Source of the DNA: Sideroxydans sp.
Lineage (GTDB): Bacteria > Pseudomonadota > Gammaproteobacteria > Burkholderiales > Gallionellaceae
NCBI GenBank assembly: GCA_027310725.1
Contig: DAIDAG010000078.1
Location: 62,001 to 126,000 of the forward strand
Direction of reading: 5' to 3'
DNA: 64,000 bases
Shown: in pieces, positions 28,364 to 40,716 of the stretch
How the letters are laid out: the number at the start of each line of letters is the position of its first letter
Position numbering within the stretch: position 1 is the first letter of the stretch
Notes under the pieces: generated by a model
Told to the model about the DNA's origin: nothing
Databases searched by the model: none
What the model saw: only the letters and a program-made list of their open reading frames with translations
Translations under genes and position numbers: made by a program

Positions 28364-31217
28364 GGTGCGCTCCTGGTATGTTCTTTACATCGAGATCGGG
28401 ACGGAATGCAGCTTCGATCACCGCTTTTTGCTGTTCACTATGTGTGGCCAGATAACCGGCCGCAGGTGAGGCTGAAGAAGGACGCAACGCATATTCGAGC
28501 CGCATCCCTTTGCGCATATGGCGAACAAGGTAGTGCTGAACCCGATGCCATGCACCCTGATTTCCCGGTTCTTCCTGACACCAGACCACCTCGGTCGCCT
28601 TTGGATACGCTGCGATCTGCGCGGCGAATTCGTCGTGCGGGAAAGGATAGAGCTGCTCCAGCCGGATGACGGGAGTGTTCTCTATACCCTTTTCGCGACG
28701 ATGTTTGATGAGGTCGAAGTACACCTTGCCACTGCACACGATGACACGTTTCACCTTTGCGGCATCCACTGTATCGACCTCAGGTATCACGGTCTGGAAG
28801 GCTCCTTCCGCCAGCATTTGCATCGGAGAAGCAGCATCCTTGCTGCGCAGCAAGCTCTTGGGTGTGAACACAACAAGGGGTTTGCGGTAGGGGCGCAGCA
28901 TCTGACGGCGCAACAAGTGGAATATCTGGGCGGACGTGGTCGGGACGCACACCTGGATATTGTAGTCGGCACACAGTTGCAGGTAACGCTCGATACGCCC
29001 TGAAGAGTGTTCCGGCCCCTGCCCCTCGTAACCATGTGGCAACAGCATGGTAAGGCCGCACAACCTGCCCCACTTTGCTTCGCCGGAAGCGATGAACTGG
29101 TCGATGACCACTTGCGCACCGTTCACGAAATCGCCGAACTGGGCTTCCCATATCGTCAGGGTATTCGGCTCGGCCGTGGCATAACCGTATTCGAATCCCA
29201 ATACCGCCTCTTCCGAGAGTATCGAATCGATCACGATAAAATCGGCCTGATCCGGAGCGATGTGTTGCAAGGGAATATACAATCCTTTGTCCCATTGTTC
29301 GCGGTTCTGGTCGTGCAACACGGCATGCCGGTGGAAGAAAGTGCCGCGACCGGTATCCTCGCCGGACAGGCGCACCGGATAGCCTTCTGAAACCAGGCTT
29401 GCATAGGCGAGATTTTCGGCCATACCCCAGTCCAGTGCCAACTCGCCTTTGCCCATCGAGACACGGTCTGCGATGATCTTCTCCACGCGCGAGTGCAACT
29501 TGAAATTCCCGGGGATCGCGACCAGACGTTCAGCCAGTTGCCGCAGGCGCTCAAGCGGAACAGCGGTCACTGCGGGCGTCTTCCAGGAAATGCCGCCGAT
29601 GAATTTCGACCAGCTCACTGCAAACTCATGCTTGAACTCGGTCAGCACCGGCTGTATCGGATTCCTGCCTTCGTCCATCGCTTGCCGATAGGCTGCGACC
29701 ATCGCATCCGGTTCGTCCGCAGTCAGCACGCCCTGCTCAACCAGACGCTTTGCGTACAAGGCACGCGTGCCCGGGTGCTGATTGACCTTGCGATACATCA
29801 ACGGTTGAGTGACCAAAGGTTCGTCTTGTTCGTTGTGTCCCAGCTTGCGGAAGCACACCAGGTCCACCACCACGTCCTTGCCGAAATGCATACGATAATC
29901 GATTGCGATCTCGGTGATCAGCAACACCGCCTCCGGATCGTCTGCATTCACATGCAGAATCGGCGCATCGACCATCTTCGCCACATCGGTGCAATACAGC
30001 GATGAGCGCATGTCACGCGGGTCGGATGTGGTAAAGCCGATCTGGTTGTTGACCACGATATGCACGGTCCCGCCGGTACCATAGCCGCGCGTTTGCGACA
30101 GGTTGAACGTTTCCTGATTAACGCCCTGGCCGCCGAAAGCCGAGTCGCCGTGAAGCAGGATCGGCAACACCTGCTTGCCTTTGACGTCGTGACGGCGATG
30201 CTGCCGCGCGCGTACCGACCCCTCGACGACAGGATTGACGATCTCCAGATGCGACGGATTGAACGCCAGTGTGAGATGCATAGGGCCGCCCGGCGTGGCG
30301 ATATCCGACGAGAAACCCTGATGGTATTTCACATCGCCCGCAGCCAGATGTTCCGTATGGATACCTTCGAATTCTGCAAACAATTCCTTGGGCAGCTTGC
30401 CCAATGTATTGATCAGCACATTCAGACGACCACGGTGTGCCATACCGATGACAGACTCCTTGACGCCCTGATTGCCGGCCCGCTGCAACAAATGGTCCAG
30501 CATCGGGATCAGCGTATCGCCGCCTTCCAGGGAAAACCGCTTTTGCCCGACATACTTGGTATGCAGATAGCGCTCCAGTCCTTCGGCTGCGGTCAGTCTT
30601 TCAAGAATGCGCTTCCTGGTTTCATTGGGATAATGCGGCTCGCCGGCAACGCCCTCCAGACGCGCTTGTATCCAGCGTTTCTCAACGACACTGCTGATGT
30701 ACATGTACTCGGCGCCGACACTGCTGCAATAGATGCGACGCAGGCGCTGCAGTATCTCGCGCAGGGTCATGCGCTTGCCGCCCTCCAGCGATCCGGTAAA
30801 GAAGGTCGCATCCATGTCGGCTTCGCTCAGCCCGTAATAGGACGGGTTCAGTTCCGCCACTTCCGGAGCGGGGTGGCGCTTCAGCGGATCGAGTTCGGCA
30901 ATGCGTGCACCCAGAAAACGATAGGCATTGATGAGCTGAAGAACCTTGGCCTGCTTGCGAGATTCGTCGGCATGTACCGGCGCCTCCGCACGACTCTTTC
31001 CCAGCTCCAGAAAGCCGCGCTGGATCGGGCTATGCGCCACATCCTGCTGGAGGTTTGCGGCTTGCAGTTTGTCGAAATAGGCGCGCCATTCCGCCGGAAC
31101 GGAAGACGCATCCTGCAGATAGTCTTCATACAAACCCTCGACGAAGGCATTGTTGCCCCCCGACAGCAGGGAGGTATTTTGCATCATTTGCAGATAGTTG
31201 TTTCCCGGAGCATTCAT
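28350..31217 (-). CDS. sucA: 2-oxoglutarate dehydrogenase E1 component
   Basis: A 955-residue thiamine-diphosphate-dependent decarboxylase of the normal E1o length. Seen: N-terminal E2-binding segment with [24 protein letters not shown], substrate loop [11 protein letters not shown], ThDP motif ([18 protein letters not shown]...NNQIGFTT), second domain [23 protein letters not shown] and [14 protein letters not shown]. It decarboxylates 2-oxoglutarate and reductively succinylates E2. It lies downstream of gltA (gap 17 bases) and overlaps sucB. Confidence 0.97.
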   Translation of the reverse strand: MNAPGNNYLQMMQNTSLLSGGNNAFVEGLYEDYLQDASSVPAEWRAYFDKLQAANLQQDVAHSPIQRGFLELGKSRAEAPVHADESRKQAKVLQLINAYRFLGARIAELDPLKRHPAPEVAELNPSYYGLSEADMDATFFTGSLEGGKRMTLREILQRLRRIYCSSVGAEYMYISSVVEKRWIQARLEGVAGEPHYPNETRKRILERLTAAEGLERYLHTKYVGQKRFSLEGGDTLIPMLDHLLQRAGNQGVKESVIGMAHRGRLNVLINTLGKLPKELFAEFEGIHTEHLAAGDVKYHQGFSSDIATPGGPMHLTLAFNPSHLEIVNPVVEGSVRARQHRRHDVKGKQVLPILLHGDSAFGGQGVNQETFNLSQTRGYGTGGTVHIVVNNQIGFTTSDPRDMRSSLYCTDVAKMVDAPILHVNADDPEAVLLITEIAIDYRMHFGKDVVVDLVCFRKLGHNEQDEPLVTQPLMYRKVNQHPGTRALYAKRLVEQGVLTADEPDAMVAAYRQAMDEGRNPIQPVLTEFKHEFAVSWSKFIGGISWKTPAVTAVPLERLRQLAERLVAIPGNFKLHSRVEKIIADRVSMGKGELALDWGMAENLAYASLVSEGYPVRLSGEDTGRGTFFHRHAVLHDQNREQWDKGLYIPLQHIAPDQADFIVIDSILSEEAVLGFEYGYATAEPNTLTIWEAQFGDFVNGAQVVIDQFIASGEAKWGRLCGLTMLLPHGYEGQGPEHSSGRIERYLQLCADYNIQVCVPTTSAQIFHLLRRQMLRPYRKPLVVFTPKSLLRSKDAASPMQMLAEGAFQTVIPEVDTVDAAKVKRVIVCSGKVYFDLIKHRREKGIENTPVIRLEQLYPFPHDEFAAQIAAYPKATEVVWCQEEPGNQGAWHRVQHYLVRHMRKGMRLEYALRPSSASPAAGYLATHSEQQKAVIEAAFRPDLDVKNIPGAHHEHH

Positions 31218-31234
31218 GATCTACCTCGCTTCCC

Positions 31235-32521
31235 TCAGCGTTTTGCAAGCGGCACAAAATCGCGACGCACCGCTCCACGGTACAATTGGCGCGGACGGCC
31301 GATCTTGTATTCCGAATCCGCGATCATCTCGTTCCACTGCGATACCCAGCCGATGGTGCGAGCCACGGCAAAGATCACCGTGAACATGTTGGACGGGATA
31401 CCCAGCGCGCGCAGCACGATGCCGGAATAGAAGTCCACGTTCGGATACAGTTTGCGCTCGATGAAATACGGATCGCTCAAAGCAGTCTTTTCCAGCACCA
31501 TCGCAAGCTCGAACAGTTTATTGTTCTCCAGCTTCAGTTCCGATAGGACTTCGTGACAAGTCTGGCGCATCACCGATGCGCGCGGATCCATGTTCTTGTA
31601 TACGCGATGGCCAAACCCCATCAATTTGTATTTCTTGTCCTTCACGCCCTGCACATATTCGGCGACGCGAGACACGTCCCCGATCTCTTCCAGCATCTTC
31701 AGCGCAGCTTCGTTCGCCCCGCCGTGAGCCGGGCCCCACAAGGCCGCGATGCCCGAAGCGATACAGGCGAACGGGTTGGCGCCGCTCGATCCGGCCAGAC
31801 GCACGGTCGAAGTGGAGGCGTTCTGCTCGTGGTCGGCATGCAAAATGAGGATGCGTTCCAGCGCGCGTACGAGTATCGGGTTCGGCACATACTCTTCCGC
31901 GGGCGTGGCGAACATCATGTACATCAGATTCTCGACGAAACCGAATTTGTTCTTGGGATAGATGAACGGCTCACCGACACTGTATTTATGCGTCATCGCA
32001 GCAATGGTCGGCACCTTGGCCAGCAGGCGCTGCGCCGAAACCGCCCGGTGTTGCGGGTCATTGATGTCGAGCGAATCGTGGTAGAACGCGGAAAGCGCAC
32101 CGACCACACCGACCATCACCGCCATCGGATGGGCATCGCGGCGGAATCCGTTGAAGAATCGTGCAAGCTGATCGTGCACCATGGTGTGATGCGTGATGTT
32201 GTAAGTAAACTGCGTCTTCTGCTCAGAGGTCGGCAACTCACCATTCAGAAGCAGGTAACACACTTCCAGAAAATCGGATTTTTCCGCCAATTGTTCGATC
32301 GGATAGCCACGGTAGTACAGCAACCCCGCATCGCCATCGATGAAGGTGATCTCCGAGGTGCAACTCGAGGTGGAAAAGAACGCGGGGTCATAAGTAAATA
32401 CACCCAATTTCCCCAAGGCCCTGATGTCGATCACATCGGGTCCAAGCGTACCGGAAAAGATTGGCAATTCAATGCTGCGACCATCATCCAAAGTCAATGT
32501 TGCGATACGTTTGCTTTCCAT
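31235..32521 (-). CDS. gltA: Citrate synthase (type II)
   Basis: A 428-residue enzyme of hexameric type II length with the N-terminal beta domain ([22 protein letters not shown]) and active-site segments [29 protein letters not shown] and [14 protein letters not shown]. It condenses acetyl-CoA with oxaloacetate and sets entry into the TCA cycle; the NADH-sensitive type is expected. ATG at 32521 has GAGG/AGGG six bases upstream. It sits between sdhE and sucA in one operon. Confidence 0.96.
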   Translation of the reverse strand: MESKRIATLTLDDGRSIELPIFSGTLGPDVIDIRALGKLGVFTYDPAFFSTSSCTSEITFIDGDAGLLYYRGYPIEQLAEKSDFLEVCYLLLNGELPTSEQKTQFTYNITHHTMVHDQLARFFNGFRRDAHPMAVMVGVVGALSAFYHDSLDINDPQHRAVSAQRLLAKVPTIAAMTHKYSVGEPFIYPKNKFGFVENLMYMMFATPAEEYVPNPILVRALERILILHADHEQNASTSTVRLAGSSGANPFACIASGIAALWGPAHGGANEAALKMLEEIGDVSRVAEYVQGVKDKKYKLMGFGHRVYKNMDPRASVMRQTCHEVLSELKLENNKLFELAMVLEKTALSDPYFIERKLYPNVDFYSGIVLRALGIPSNMFTVIFAVARTIGWVSQWNEMIADSEYKIGRPRQLYRGAVRRDFVPLAKR

Positions 32522-32539
32522 TTTCAACCCTCGCCTCGT

Positions 32540-32878
32540 TCAAGCTTCCTTTAGCCATTCCAACACCACACGCTGATGCGCAAGTGCCGGCTCCTTTTTC
32601 CCCGTGATCAAATCCCAGAGTTCCGTATCAGGCAAATCCAGCAATTCATCGAAGATAATTCGTTGTTCGTTGTTCAACATCGTGTATCGTTGCTTGACAA
32701 AACGCCCCAACACAATATCCAATTCCAGCAAGCCGCGACGGCAACGCCAGCGTACCCGCTCCAAAGCGACAGGATCGAGAAGACAAGATTCCGAATCCAG
32801 GGTACCGGATTCAGGATTCAAAACCCTCTGTCCAGCTTCCGTATCCTGTATCCCGTCTCCAGTATCCTGCTTTGTCAT
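32540..32878 (-). CDS. sdhE: SdhE, succinate dehydrogenase flavinylation factor, with unusual N-terminal extension
   Basis: The last 75 residues are a standard SdhE/Sdh5 domain (VRWRCRRGLLELDIVLGRFV, LNNEQRIIFDELLDLPDTELWDLITGKKEP), the factor that helps attach FAD to SdhA. Its first 36 residues are not part of the family: they are polar, rich in Asp, Glu, Ser and Gly, and coded by short tandem and inverted repeats (32771-32875). No alternative ATG exists within the extension, and the ATG at 32878 overlaps the sdhB stop as ATGA, so the extension is probably translated. It looks like a repeat insertion at the gene's 5' end. Expected cofactor role unchanged if the extension is disordered. Confidence 0.88.
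   Translation of the reverse strand: MTKQDTGDGIQDTEAGQRVLNPESGTLDSESCLLDPVALERVRWRCRRGLLELDIVLGRFVKQRYTMLNNEQRIIFDELLDLPDTELWDLITGKKEPALAHQRVVLEWLKEA
32771..32875. repeat. Repeat-derived segment at the 5' end of sdhE
   Basis: The plus strand shows overlapping words GTATCCTG, GTATCCCG, AGTATCCTG plus the inverted pair GAATCC...GGATTC around GGTACC. These short near-identical units are unlike the rest of the operon and account exactly for the extra SdhE residues. It is probably an expanded or inserted dispersed repeat kept in frame. Confidence 0.6.
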
Positions 32879-33570
32879 ACCGCTCGCTTCACCATCATGT
32901 CTTTTATTTTACCGATGGCCTCGGTCGGGTTCAGTTCTTTAGGGCACACATCGACACAATTCATGATGGTATGGCAACGGAACAAACGATAAGGGTCTTC
33001 CAGATTATCCAAACGCGCTGCCGTATCCTGATCGCGCGTATCGGCGATGAAGCGGTACGCCTGCAACAGCCCTGCCGGCCCGACGAATTTGTCCGGATTC
33101 CACCAGAACGAGGGGCATGAGGTCGTGCAGCAACCGCACAAGATGCATTCGTACAAACCGTCCAACTCCAGGCGATCCTTTGGAGACTGCAGCCTCTCGG
33201 TCTCCGGCGGCGGATCATTGTTCACCAGATACGGCTTGATCGAATGGTATTGTTTAAAGAACTGCGTCATATCCACGATCAGATCGCGGATAACCGGCAA
33301 TCCCGGCAGCGGACGTATCTCTATCGGCTGCTTAAGTGAAGAGAGCGCCGTGATACAAGCCAGGCCGTTGCGCCCGTTGATATTCATCGCATCCGATCCG
33401 CACACGCCTTCGCGACAGGATTTGCGAAAACCGATACTGTCGTCCTGTTGCCTCAGCAACATCAGCGCATCCAGCAGCATGGCATCGCCCGCATCCAGAC
33501 TCAGATCGAAATCCTGCATGTAAGGTGCAGTGTCGGTATCGGGGTTGTAACGGTAAATTCTGAATTTCAT
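32875..33570 (-). CDS. sdhB: Succinate dehydrogenase iron-sulfur subunit
   Basis: A 231-residue subunit with the [2Fe-2S] domain cysteines in SCREGVCGSDAMNINGRNGLAC and the C-terminal CxxCxxC clusters CILCGCCTTSCPSFWW and CHTIMNCVDVCPKELNP for the [4Fe-4S] and [3Fe-4S] centres. It passes electrons from SdhA to the membrane quinone site. ATG at 33570 has AGGAG seven bases upstream. It follows sdhA by about 70 bases and overlaps sdhE. Confidence 0.97.
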   Translation of the reverse strand: MKFRIYRYNPDTDTAPYMQDFDLSLDAGDAMLLDALMLLRQQDDSIGFRKSCREGVCGSDAMNINGRNGLACITALSSLKQPIEIRPLPGLPVIRDLIVDMTQFFKQYHSIKPYLVNNDPPPETERLQSPKDRLELDGLYECILCGCCTTSCPSFWWNPDKFVGPAGLLQAYRFIADTRDQDTAARLDNLEDPYRLFRCHTIMNCVDVCPKELNPTEAIGKIKDMMVKRAV

Positions 33571-33639
33571 TGCCTGGCTCCTATAACCAGCCACCTGGTT
33601 GTCGCTTTTGACAGCCTGGCGGATTGGTTAGTTGATTCA

Positions 33640-35403
33640 TCAATACACACGCGCTTTGAGCGGGAACGATTCCACCGTCAGCGGTTTCAAGTGCACAGGT
33701 TTATAGTCGAGCCGATACCCCTCGCTGTAGTACAGCGAATGTTTCAGCCAGTTTTTGTCATCGCGCTCCGAGAAGTCCTCCCGCGCATGGGCACCGCGGC
33801 TTTCCTTGCGCGCCTCGGCGGCAGTCATCGTGGCCTGCGCAACCTCGATCAGGTTATCCAGTTCCAAGGCTTCGATACGCGCCGTATTGAACACCTTGCT
33901 CTTGTCCGTGATCTCGGTGTTGCGCACGCGCTCGGCCACTTCGCGGATCTTGGTCACCCCTTCTGCCAGCAGATCCGGGAAACGGAATACGCCGCAATGC
34001 GCCTGCATCACCCTGCGCATCGAATCCCCGACATCAGCAACCCTTTCGCCATTTTTCTGGTTTTCCAACCGTGCCAGGCGTGCCAGCGGACGATCCGCCG
34101 CATCGGCAGGCAACGGCTTGGGATTCGGATTGATTTTCAAATCCTCAATGATCTGCCGCGCGGCTGCACGTCCGAACACGATCAGATCGAGCAGCGAGTT
34201 GCAACCCAGACGGTTCGCACCATGCACCGATACACAGGCGCATTCCCCTACCGCGTAGAAGCCCTGCACGACGTCTTCCGGTGCCGTACCGTGAGGCGCC
34301 ACGACCTGTCCGCGATAATTGGTCGGGATACCACCCATCATGTAATGCGCGGTAGGCACCACCGGGATCGGCGCTTTGGACGGATCGACATGCGCGAATT
34401 TGAGGGCAATGTCGCGGATACCCGGCAGACGATGGCGTATCACTTCGTCCCCCAGATGATCCAGTTTGAGCATGACGTGGTCCCCGTGCGGCCCGCAGCC
34501 CCGTCCTTCCTTTATCTCGGTCGCCATGGCACGCGATACGACATCGCGGCTGGCCAGATCCTTTGCGGTCGGCGCATAACGCGGCATGAAGCGCTCGCCA
34601 TCCTTGTTCACCAGATAGCCGCCTTCACCGCGCACCCCTTCGGTAATAAGCACTCCCGAGCCATGCACCCCGGTCGGGTGGAACTGGAAGAATTCCATGT
34701 CCTCCAGTGGAATGCCTGCTCGAGCTGCCATGCCGAGCCCGTCTCCGGTATTGATATAGGCATTGGTGCTCGCCGAGAAGATGCGCCCGGCTCCGCCTGT
34801 GGCAAACAGGGTGGCCCGTGCCTGCAGGATCATCACCTCGCTGGTTTCGATCTCCATCGCCACCACGCCCAGCACGTCGCCGTCCTGGTCGCGGATCAGA
34901 TCAAGCGCCATCCACTCGACGAAGAAATTCGTATTCGCGCGTACGTTCTGCTGATACAGCGTGTGCAACAAGGCATGTCCGGTACGGTCAGCTGCAGCGC
35001 AGGCGCGCGGCACCGGATTCTTGCCGTAATCCTGCATGTGTCCGCCGAAAGGGCGCTGGTAGATCTTGCCGCTGTCCAGCCGGTCGAACGGCATGCCGAA
35101 ATGTTCAAGTTCGTACACCACTTCCGGAGCGGCGCGACACATATATTCAATGGCATCCTGGTCACCCAGATAATCCGACCCTTTCACGGTGTCGTACATA
35201 TGCCAATGCCAGTTGTCTTCATTCACATTGCCCAATGAAGCTGCGATACCGCCCTGAGCCGCAACTGTATGGGAACGTGTAGGAAACACCTTCGACAGGA
35301 CCGCGACCTTGAGTCCGGCCTCCGACAAAGTCAGTGCGGCACGCATCCCTGCACCGCCGGCTCCCACCACCACTACATCGAATGTTCTTTTCGCCAATCC
35401 CAT
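33640..35403 (-). CDS. sdhA: Succinate dehydrogenase flavoprotein subunit
   Basis: A 587-residue flavoprotein: FAD dinucleotide motif [13 protein letters not shown], covalent FAD histidine in [11 protein letters not shown] (near residue 45), capping domain with [10 protein letters not shown], catalytic-site [10 protein letters not shown] and the C-terminal [15 protein letters not shown]. It oxidises succinate to fumarate on the cytoplasmic face of the membrane. The ATG overlaps the sdhD stop by one base (TAATG), so translation is coupled; an in-frame TTG upstream is not needed. Confidence 0.97.
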   Translation of the reverse strand: MGLAKRTFDVVVVGAGGAGMRAALTLSEAGLKVAVLSKVFPTRSHTVAAQGGIAASLGNVNEDNWHWHMYDTVKGSDYLGDQDAIEYMCRAAPEVVYELEHFGMPFDRLDSGKIYQRPFGGHMQDYGKNPVPRACAAADRTGHALLHTLYQQNVRANTNFFVEWMALDLIRDQDGDVLGVVAMEIETSEVMILQARATLFATGGAGRIFSASTNAYINTGDGLGMAARAGIPLEDMEFFQFHPTGVHGSGVLITEGVRGEGGYLVNKDGERFMPRYAPTAKDLASRDVVSRAMATEIKEGRGCGPHGDHVMLKLDHLGDEVIRHRLPGIRDIALKFAHVDPSKAPIPVVPTAHYMMGGIPTNYRGQVVAPHGTAPEDVVQGFYAVGECACVSVHGANRLGCNSLLDLIVFGRAAARQIIEDLKINPNPKPLPADAADRPLARLARLENQKNGERVADVGDSMRRVMQAHCGVFRFPDLLAEGVTKIREVAERVRNTEITDKSKVFNTARIEALELDNLIEVAQATMTAAEARKESRGAHAREDFSERDDKNWLKHSLYYSEGYRLDYKPVHLKPLTVESFPLKARVY

Positions 35404-35750
35404 TAAAGTCCCCAAAGAATCTGCACCGACCAGATCGTATATAGAACCAGTGCAAGAATGACCAACACATGAATCAACAGACGGATGCTTGCCGGCTTCA
35501 CATAATCCATCACGATGTCACGCACACCGATCCATGCGTGATAAAACAGGCTCAGCAGGAACAGCATGGAGAAGGTGCGCATCACATTGCCGGAAAACAG
35601 CTCGGCCCACGTGTCATAACCGAAGGATGGCTGCATCAGCAGATAAACGACGATCACCACGGCATAGATCGCCATCACAACAGCAGTAACTCGCTGCACC
35701 AGCCAATCGCGCAGACCAAAATGCGCGCCAGTCACGATTCGATTCACCAT
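35403..35750 (-). CDS. sdhD: Succinate dehydrogenase membrane anchor subunit
   Basis: A 115-residue subunit with three membrane helices (about 16-37, 49-72, 85-112) and the family pattern [18 protein letters not shown] and [16 protein letters not shown], where the His is the haem/quinone-site ligand. It anchors the catalytic dimer and forms half of the ubiquinone site. The start overlaps the sdhC stop, and its own stop overlaps the sdhA start. Confidence 0.93.
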   Translation of the reverse strand: MVNRIVTGAHFGLRDWLVQRVTAVVMAIYAVVIVVYLLMQPSFGYDTWAELFSGNVMRTFSMLFLLSLFYHAWIGVRDIVMDYVKPASIRLLIHVLVILALVLYTIWSVQILWGL

Positions 35751-36127
35751 AGCCTCACTCCCAACAAGACGGTCAACGCCAGACTCACGGCCAACACCCA
35801 TTTACTGCTGCTGCGCGCCAGCGCAAGAGTCGGCAGCAGATGCAAATCTATCGCCAAATAGCGCAGCCCGGCACAGAAGTGATGCAGAAACGCCCACATC
35901 AAGCCCAGCAGGGGCAGCTTCACCAAGGGATGCACCATATATTCGGTCAGATTGGTGTAAGTTTCGATCGAACGCAGACTCTGATCGAATAGCAGCAACA
36001 ACAGCGGCAGGGAGAGAAATAGAACAGCTCCACTGACGCGATGAAGGATGGAGACATAACTGGGGAGAGGAAATTGAATCTTGTGTAATGCGAGATGCTT
36101 GGGACGGCGTTTAATTATTTTGTTCAT
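35744..36127 (-). CDS. sdhC: Succinate dehydrogenase cytochrome b556 subunit
   Basis: A 127-residue three-helix membrane protein with the SdhC signatures RPKHLALHKIQFPLPSYVSILHR (written here across the start and first helix, positions 7-30) and HHFCAGLRYLAIDL, whose histidine ligates haem b. It is the first gene of the sdhCDAB-sdhE-gltA-sucAB-acuI unit, all minus strand, with promoter in the 180-base gap to the divergent mdh. ATG at 36127 has GGAAGAA upstream. Confidence 0.93.
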   Translation of the reverse strand: MNKIIKRRPKHLALHKIQFPLPSYVSILHRVSGAVLFLSLPLLLLLFDQSLRSIETYTNLTEYMVHPLVKLPLLGLMWAFLHHFCAGLRYLAIDLHLLPTLALARSSSKWVLAVSLALTVLLGVRLW

Positions 36128-36274
36128 TGATTTCTTCCACAACCAAATTCCAAGGGCCCGATGCTACACCTACACTTGGCGAGTGAAAAGCATTAAAGAC
36201 CATAAAGTTTCCACACGTACAAAATTTATAATTCGGCGCTGAATATTTAATAATCCATTCTGTAAATCCGGATT

Positions 36275-36280
36275 TATAAT
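36275..36280 (+). promoter_or_regulatory. -10 element of the mdh promoter
   Basis: A perfect TATAAT lies 27 bases ahead of the mdh ATG in the AT-rich divergent region between sdhC and mdh. No good -35 is visible at 16-18 bases upstream, so activation may be needed. Confidence 0.5.
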
Positions 36281-36307
36281 AAATTTTTAACCCCAAGCGA
36301 GGACACC

Positions 36308-37291
36308 ATGAAAGCACCTATCCGCGTAGCAATTACCGGCGCCGCAGGACAAATCGGTTACAACCTGCTGTTCCGAATCGCCAATGGTGACATGCTAGGT
36401 GGCGAGCAACCGATCATCCTGCAACTGCTGGACATACCCCCGGCCCAACCGATGCTGCACGGCGTGGCGATGGAACTGGAAGACTGCGCATTCCCCAATC
36501 TGCAACAAATCATCACCACCGACGATCCCCGGGTCGCCTTCCGCGACGCCGAAGTCGTGATACTGGTTGGCGCGCGTCCGCGCGGCAAGGGCATGGAACG
36601 CAAGGACCTGCTGGAAGCCAACGGTGCGATCTTTTCGGAACAAGGTCGCATCCTCAACGAGGTGGCGGCACGCCATGTAAAGGTACTGGTGGTCGGCAAC
36701 CCCGCCAACACGAATGCGCTCATCGCGATGAAGAATGCTCCCGACCTCGATCCGCGCAATTTCACTTCCATGATGCGCCTGGATCACAATCGCGGAATCG
36801 CGCAGGTGGCCTTGAAACTGTTCCAGCCGATACGCGATGTCAAGAAAATGGTTATCTGGGGCAATCACTCCGGCACACAGTACCCCGACCTGTCGCATTC
36901 CGAGATTCGGGGGCGCAAGGTAACTGAAGTGCTGCAAGACCACGACTGGATCGAGAGCACTTTCATCCCAACCGTTCAAAAACGCGGTGCCGCGGTGATC
37001 GAAGCGCGCGGCCTGAGCAGCGCAGCGAGCGCCGCCAATGCCGCCATTTCCCACATTCACGACTGGTTATTGCATTCTCATCACAATGACTGGGTCAGCA
37101 TGGGCGTGCCTTCCGATGGCAGTTATGGAATTCCGGAAGGAGTCATATACGGCTTTCCCGTCACCTGCCGCAACGGCCATTACCACATCGTGCAGGACCT
37201 GCCCATCAGCGACCTTGGCCGCAAGCATATGATGGACAGTTACAACGAATTGCTCGGTGAGCGCGACATGGTGAAGCAACTACTGGGTTAA
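36308..37291 (+). CDS. mdh: Malate dehydrogenase (NAD)
   Basis: A 327-residue LDH/MDH-family enzyme of the cytosolic-type group usual in Betaproteobacteria. NAD motif [10 protein letters not shown] (11-20), substrate arginines in [13 protein letters not shown] and LDHNRGIAQ, catalytic His187 in [11 protein letters not shown]. It makes oxaloacetate for citrate synthase. GAGGA is four bases before the ATG. It is transcribed away from the sdh operon. Confidence 0.96.
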   Translation: MKAPIRVAITGAAGQIGYNLLFRIANGDMLGGEQPIILQLLDIPPAQPMLHGVAMELEDCAFPNLQQIITTDDPRVAFRDAEVVILVGARPRGKGMERKDLLEANGAIFSEQGRILNEVAARHVKVLVVGNPANTNALIAMKNAPDLDPRNFTSMMRLDHNRGIAQVALKLFQPIRDVKKMVIWGNHSGTQYPDLSHSEIRGRKVTEVLQDHDWIESTFIPTVQKRGAAVIEARGLSSAASAANAAISHIHDWLLHSHHNDWVSMGVPSDGSYGIPEGVIYGFPVTCRNGHYHIVQDLPISDLGRKHMMDSYNELLGERDMVKQLLG

Positions 37292-37296
37292 GCCAC

Positions 37297-37332
37297 TTCC
37301 TCAAGGCATCTGCTGTTTGATGCCTTGAGGAA
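37297..37332. terminator. Long hairpin after mdh
   Basis: A 14-base-pair perfect stem (TTCCTCAAGGCATC with GATGCCTTGAGGAA, eight-base loop) starts six bases after the mdh stop. There is no T-run, so it may be a transcript-stabilising or rho-assisted end rather than a simple intrinsic terminator. Confidence 0.6.
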
Positions 37333-37367
37333 ACAACCCGCGGGTTGAACTGCCGGTACGCATAAAT

Positions 37368-37393
37368 CAAATGGCCGCTTACGCGGCCATTTG
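37368..37393. terminator. Hairpin after icd
   Basis: CAAATGGCCGC and GCGGCCATTTG form an 11-base-pair stem with a four-base loop, 32 bases past the icd stop on the minus strand and convergent with mdh. On the minus strand it is followed by ATTTATG, a weak T-tract. Confidence 0.6.
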
Positions 37394-37424
37394 CATATTC
37401 CGATCCAACCCCGGATTCTGCCTG

Positions 37425-39659
<2,235 letters not shown>

Positions 39660-39889
39660 TCATATATGTAAGAAACATTGAGCACGCATTTCGGCCATCG
39701 GCCCGCCAGCCATCCAAGGAAACCGCGCGAAATAAATGCAGATCTCAACTTCATTTCCAGCGAACTTATCCGGAATTTGCGGCTGCGTCAGCGGCCATAT
39801 GCTCGTCAGCCGTAACTTGATAATACTGACGCAGAACGCACTATTTGTCACGCCGACAGGCAATACCGAATGCCACCTCCCCCATATTT

Positions 39890-39908
39890 CATAATGATTA
39901 TTATTTGT
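39890..39908. promoter_or_regulatory. Fur-like box upstream of icd
   Basis: The minus strand reads ACAAATAATAATCATTATG, matching 14 of 19 positions of the classical Fur box with a perfect TAATCATTAT core. A TGGACA -35-like hexamer (39906-39911, minus) overlaps it. It lies about 240 bases from the icd start. Confidence 0.45.
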
Positions 39909-40019
39909 CCATTCGAAATGGCGAAATGTGCAGCAGCAGGCTTGCCACTCAAAATCCCGGCAGCCGGACTCGAGACATTTACAGGCGATAGATGTACTTA
40001 CGATATTCAGAAAATCCAA

Positions 40020-40049
40020 TAAAAAATGGCCCGCGGATCCGCGAGCCAT
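40020..40049 (-). terminator. Intrinsic terminator of the low-complexity protein gene
   Basis: ATGGC-C-CGCGGATCCGCG-A-GCCAT folds into a near-perfect stem (40026-40049) and on the minus strand runs into TTTTTTATT. The plus strand is also T-rich afterwards (CTTTATTTT), so it may work in both directions. Confidence 0.8.
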
Positions 40050-40070
40050 CTTTATTTTCCAGGACGTGCC

Positions 40071-40484
40071 TTATCGCTTACTGCCACCGGGCCCCATTCC
40101 ACCCCCCATGCCACCCGCTGGAGGGCTGTCGGGAATGGACGTACCCTGCTCCTTCGCACGTTCCTTCATTCTTTCATGATGCTCGGCGCGCACTTTTTCA
40201 CGTTCTTCCTTGGTGGTAGTGCTGCGCATCTTCGCACGTTGCTGTTGACGCTCTTCGGGAGTCGACAACTCCCTGCCTGTTGTTTGCCGCGTGCGATCCT
40301 GTATTTGCGTCCGATCTTGCGTCTTCGTCCGATCCTGTGTCTGGTCCTTGACCCGATCCTGTGTCTGGTCCTTGATCTGGTCTTGTGTCTGATCCCTGGT
40401 TTGGATCTGATCGGCAGCCATGGCAGCCATTCCAGACAACAACGCAGCGACAGACACGCTTAACAATATGACTTTCTTGTTCAT
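40071..40484 (-). CDS. Secreted low-complexity Gln/Asp/Arg/Thr-repeat protein
   Basis: A 137-residue protein with a signal peptide (VILLSVSVAALLSGMAAMAA) followed by 10-12 repeats of QDQTKDQT/QDRT type (about residues 25-65), a charged helical part (TPEERQQQRAKMRSTTTKEEREKVRAEHH, positions about 75-105) and a Gly/Met/Pro tail GGMGGGMGPGG. It has no cysteines. No family function is recognised; it is expected to be periplasmic and mostly disordered or helical. GGAGGG five bases before the ATG at 40484 fixes the start. A terminator follows. Confidence 0.75.
   Translation of the reverse strand: MNKKVILLSVSVAALLSGMAAMAADQIQTRDQTQDQIKDQTQDRVKDQTQDRTKTQDRTQIQDRTRQTTGRELSTPEERQQQRAKMRSTTTKEEREKVRAEHHERMKERAKEQGTSIPDSPPAGGMGGGMGPGGSKR
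40293..40412 (-). repeat. Tandem repeats coding the QDQT/QDRT region
   Basis: Degenerate 12- and 24-base units encode the Gln-Asp repeats. Two units are identical over 22 bases at 40330-40351 and 40354-40375 (period 24), a sign of recent slippage or expansion. Confidence 0.8.
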
Positions 40485-40716
40485 AATGCCCTCCAACCGA
40501 ATTTGGGATGGCTCAAAAAGTTCAGTGGAAATCTCATTTCATCCTTCCATACCATCCCGCTATGAAAGAATAGACACATGTTACATCTGCAATCGAACAA
40601 TGTCAGTGATGCATGTCACATAAGTCCCGAAAAAATACCCAGCTTCAAGCCTGGCGGGGGCTTGATTCTTCCTGTTCTGCCTCAATATTACGAAATATTA
40701 CAATCAGGAGATCATC

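Noticed and set aside
33448-35238. A 596-codon plus-strand open frame opposite sdhA
   Set aside because: Shadow frame produced by GC-biased third positions of sdhA; sdhA is certain.
40293-40412. CRISPR-like repeat pattern
   Set aside because: The repeats are short, tandem without spacers and translate as QDQT/QDRT in a signal-peptide protein; no cas genes are present.
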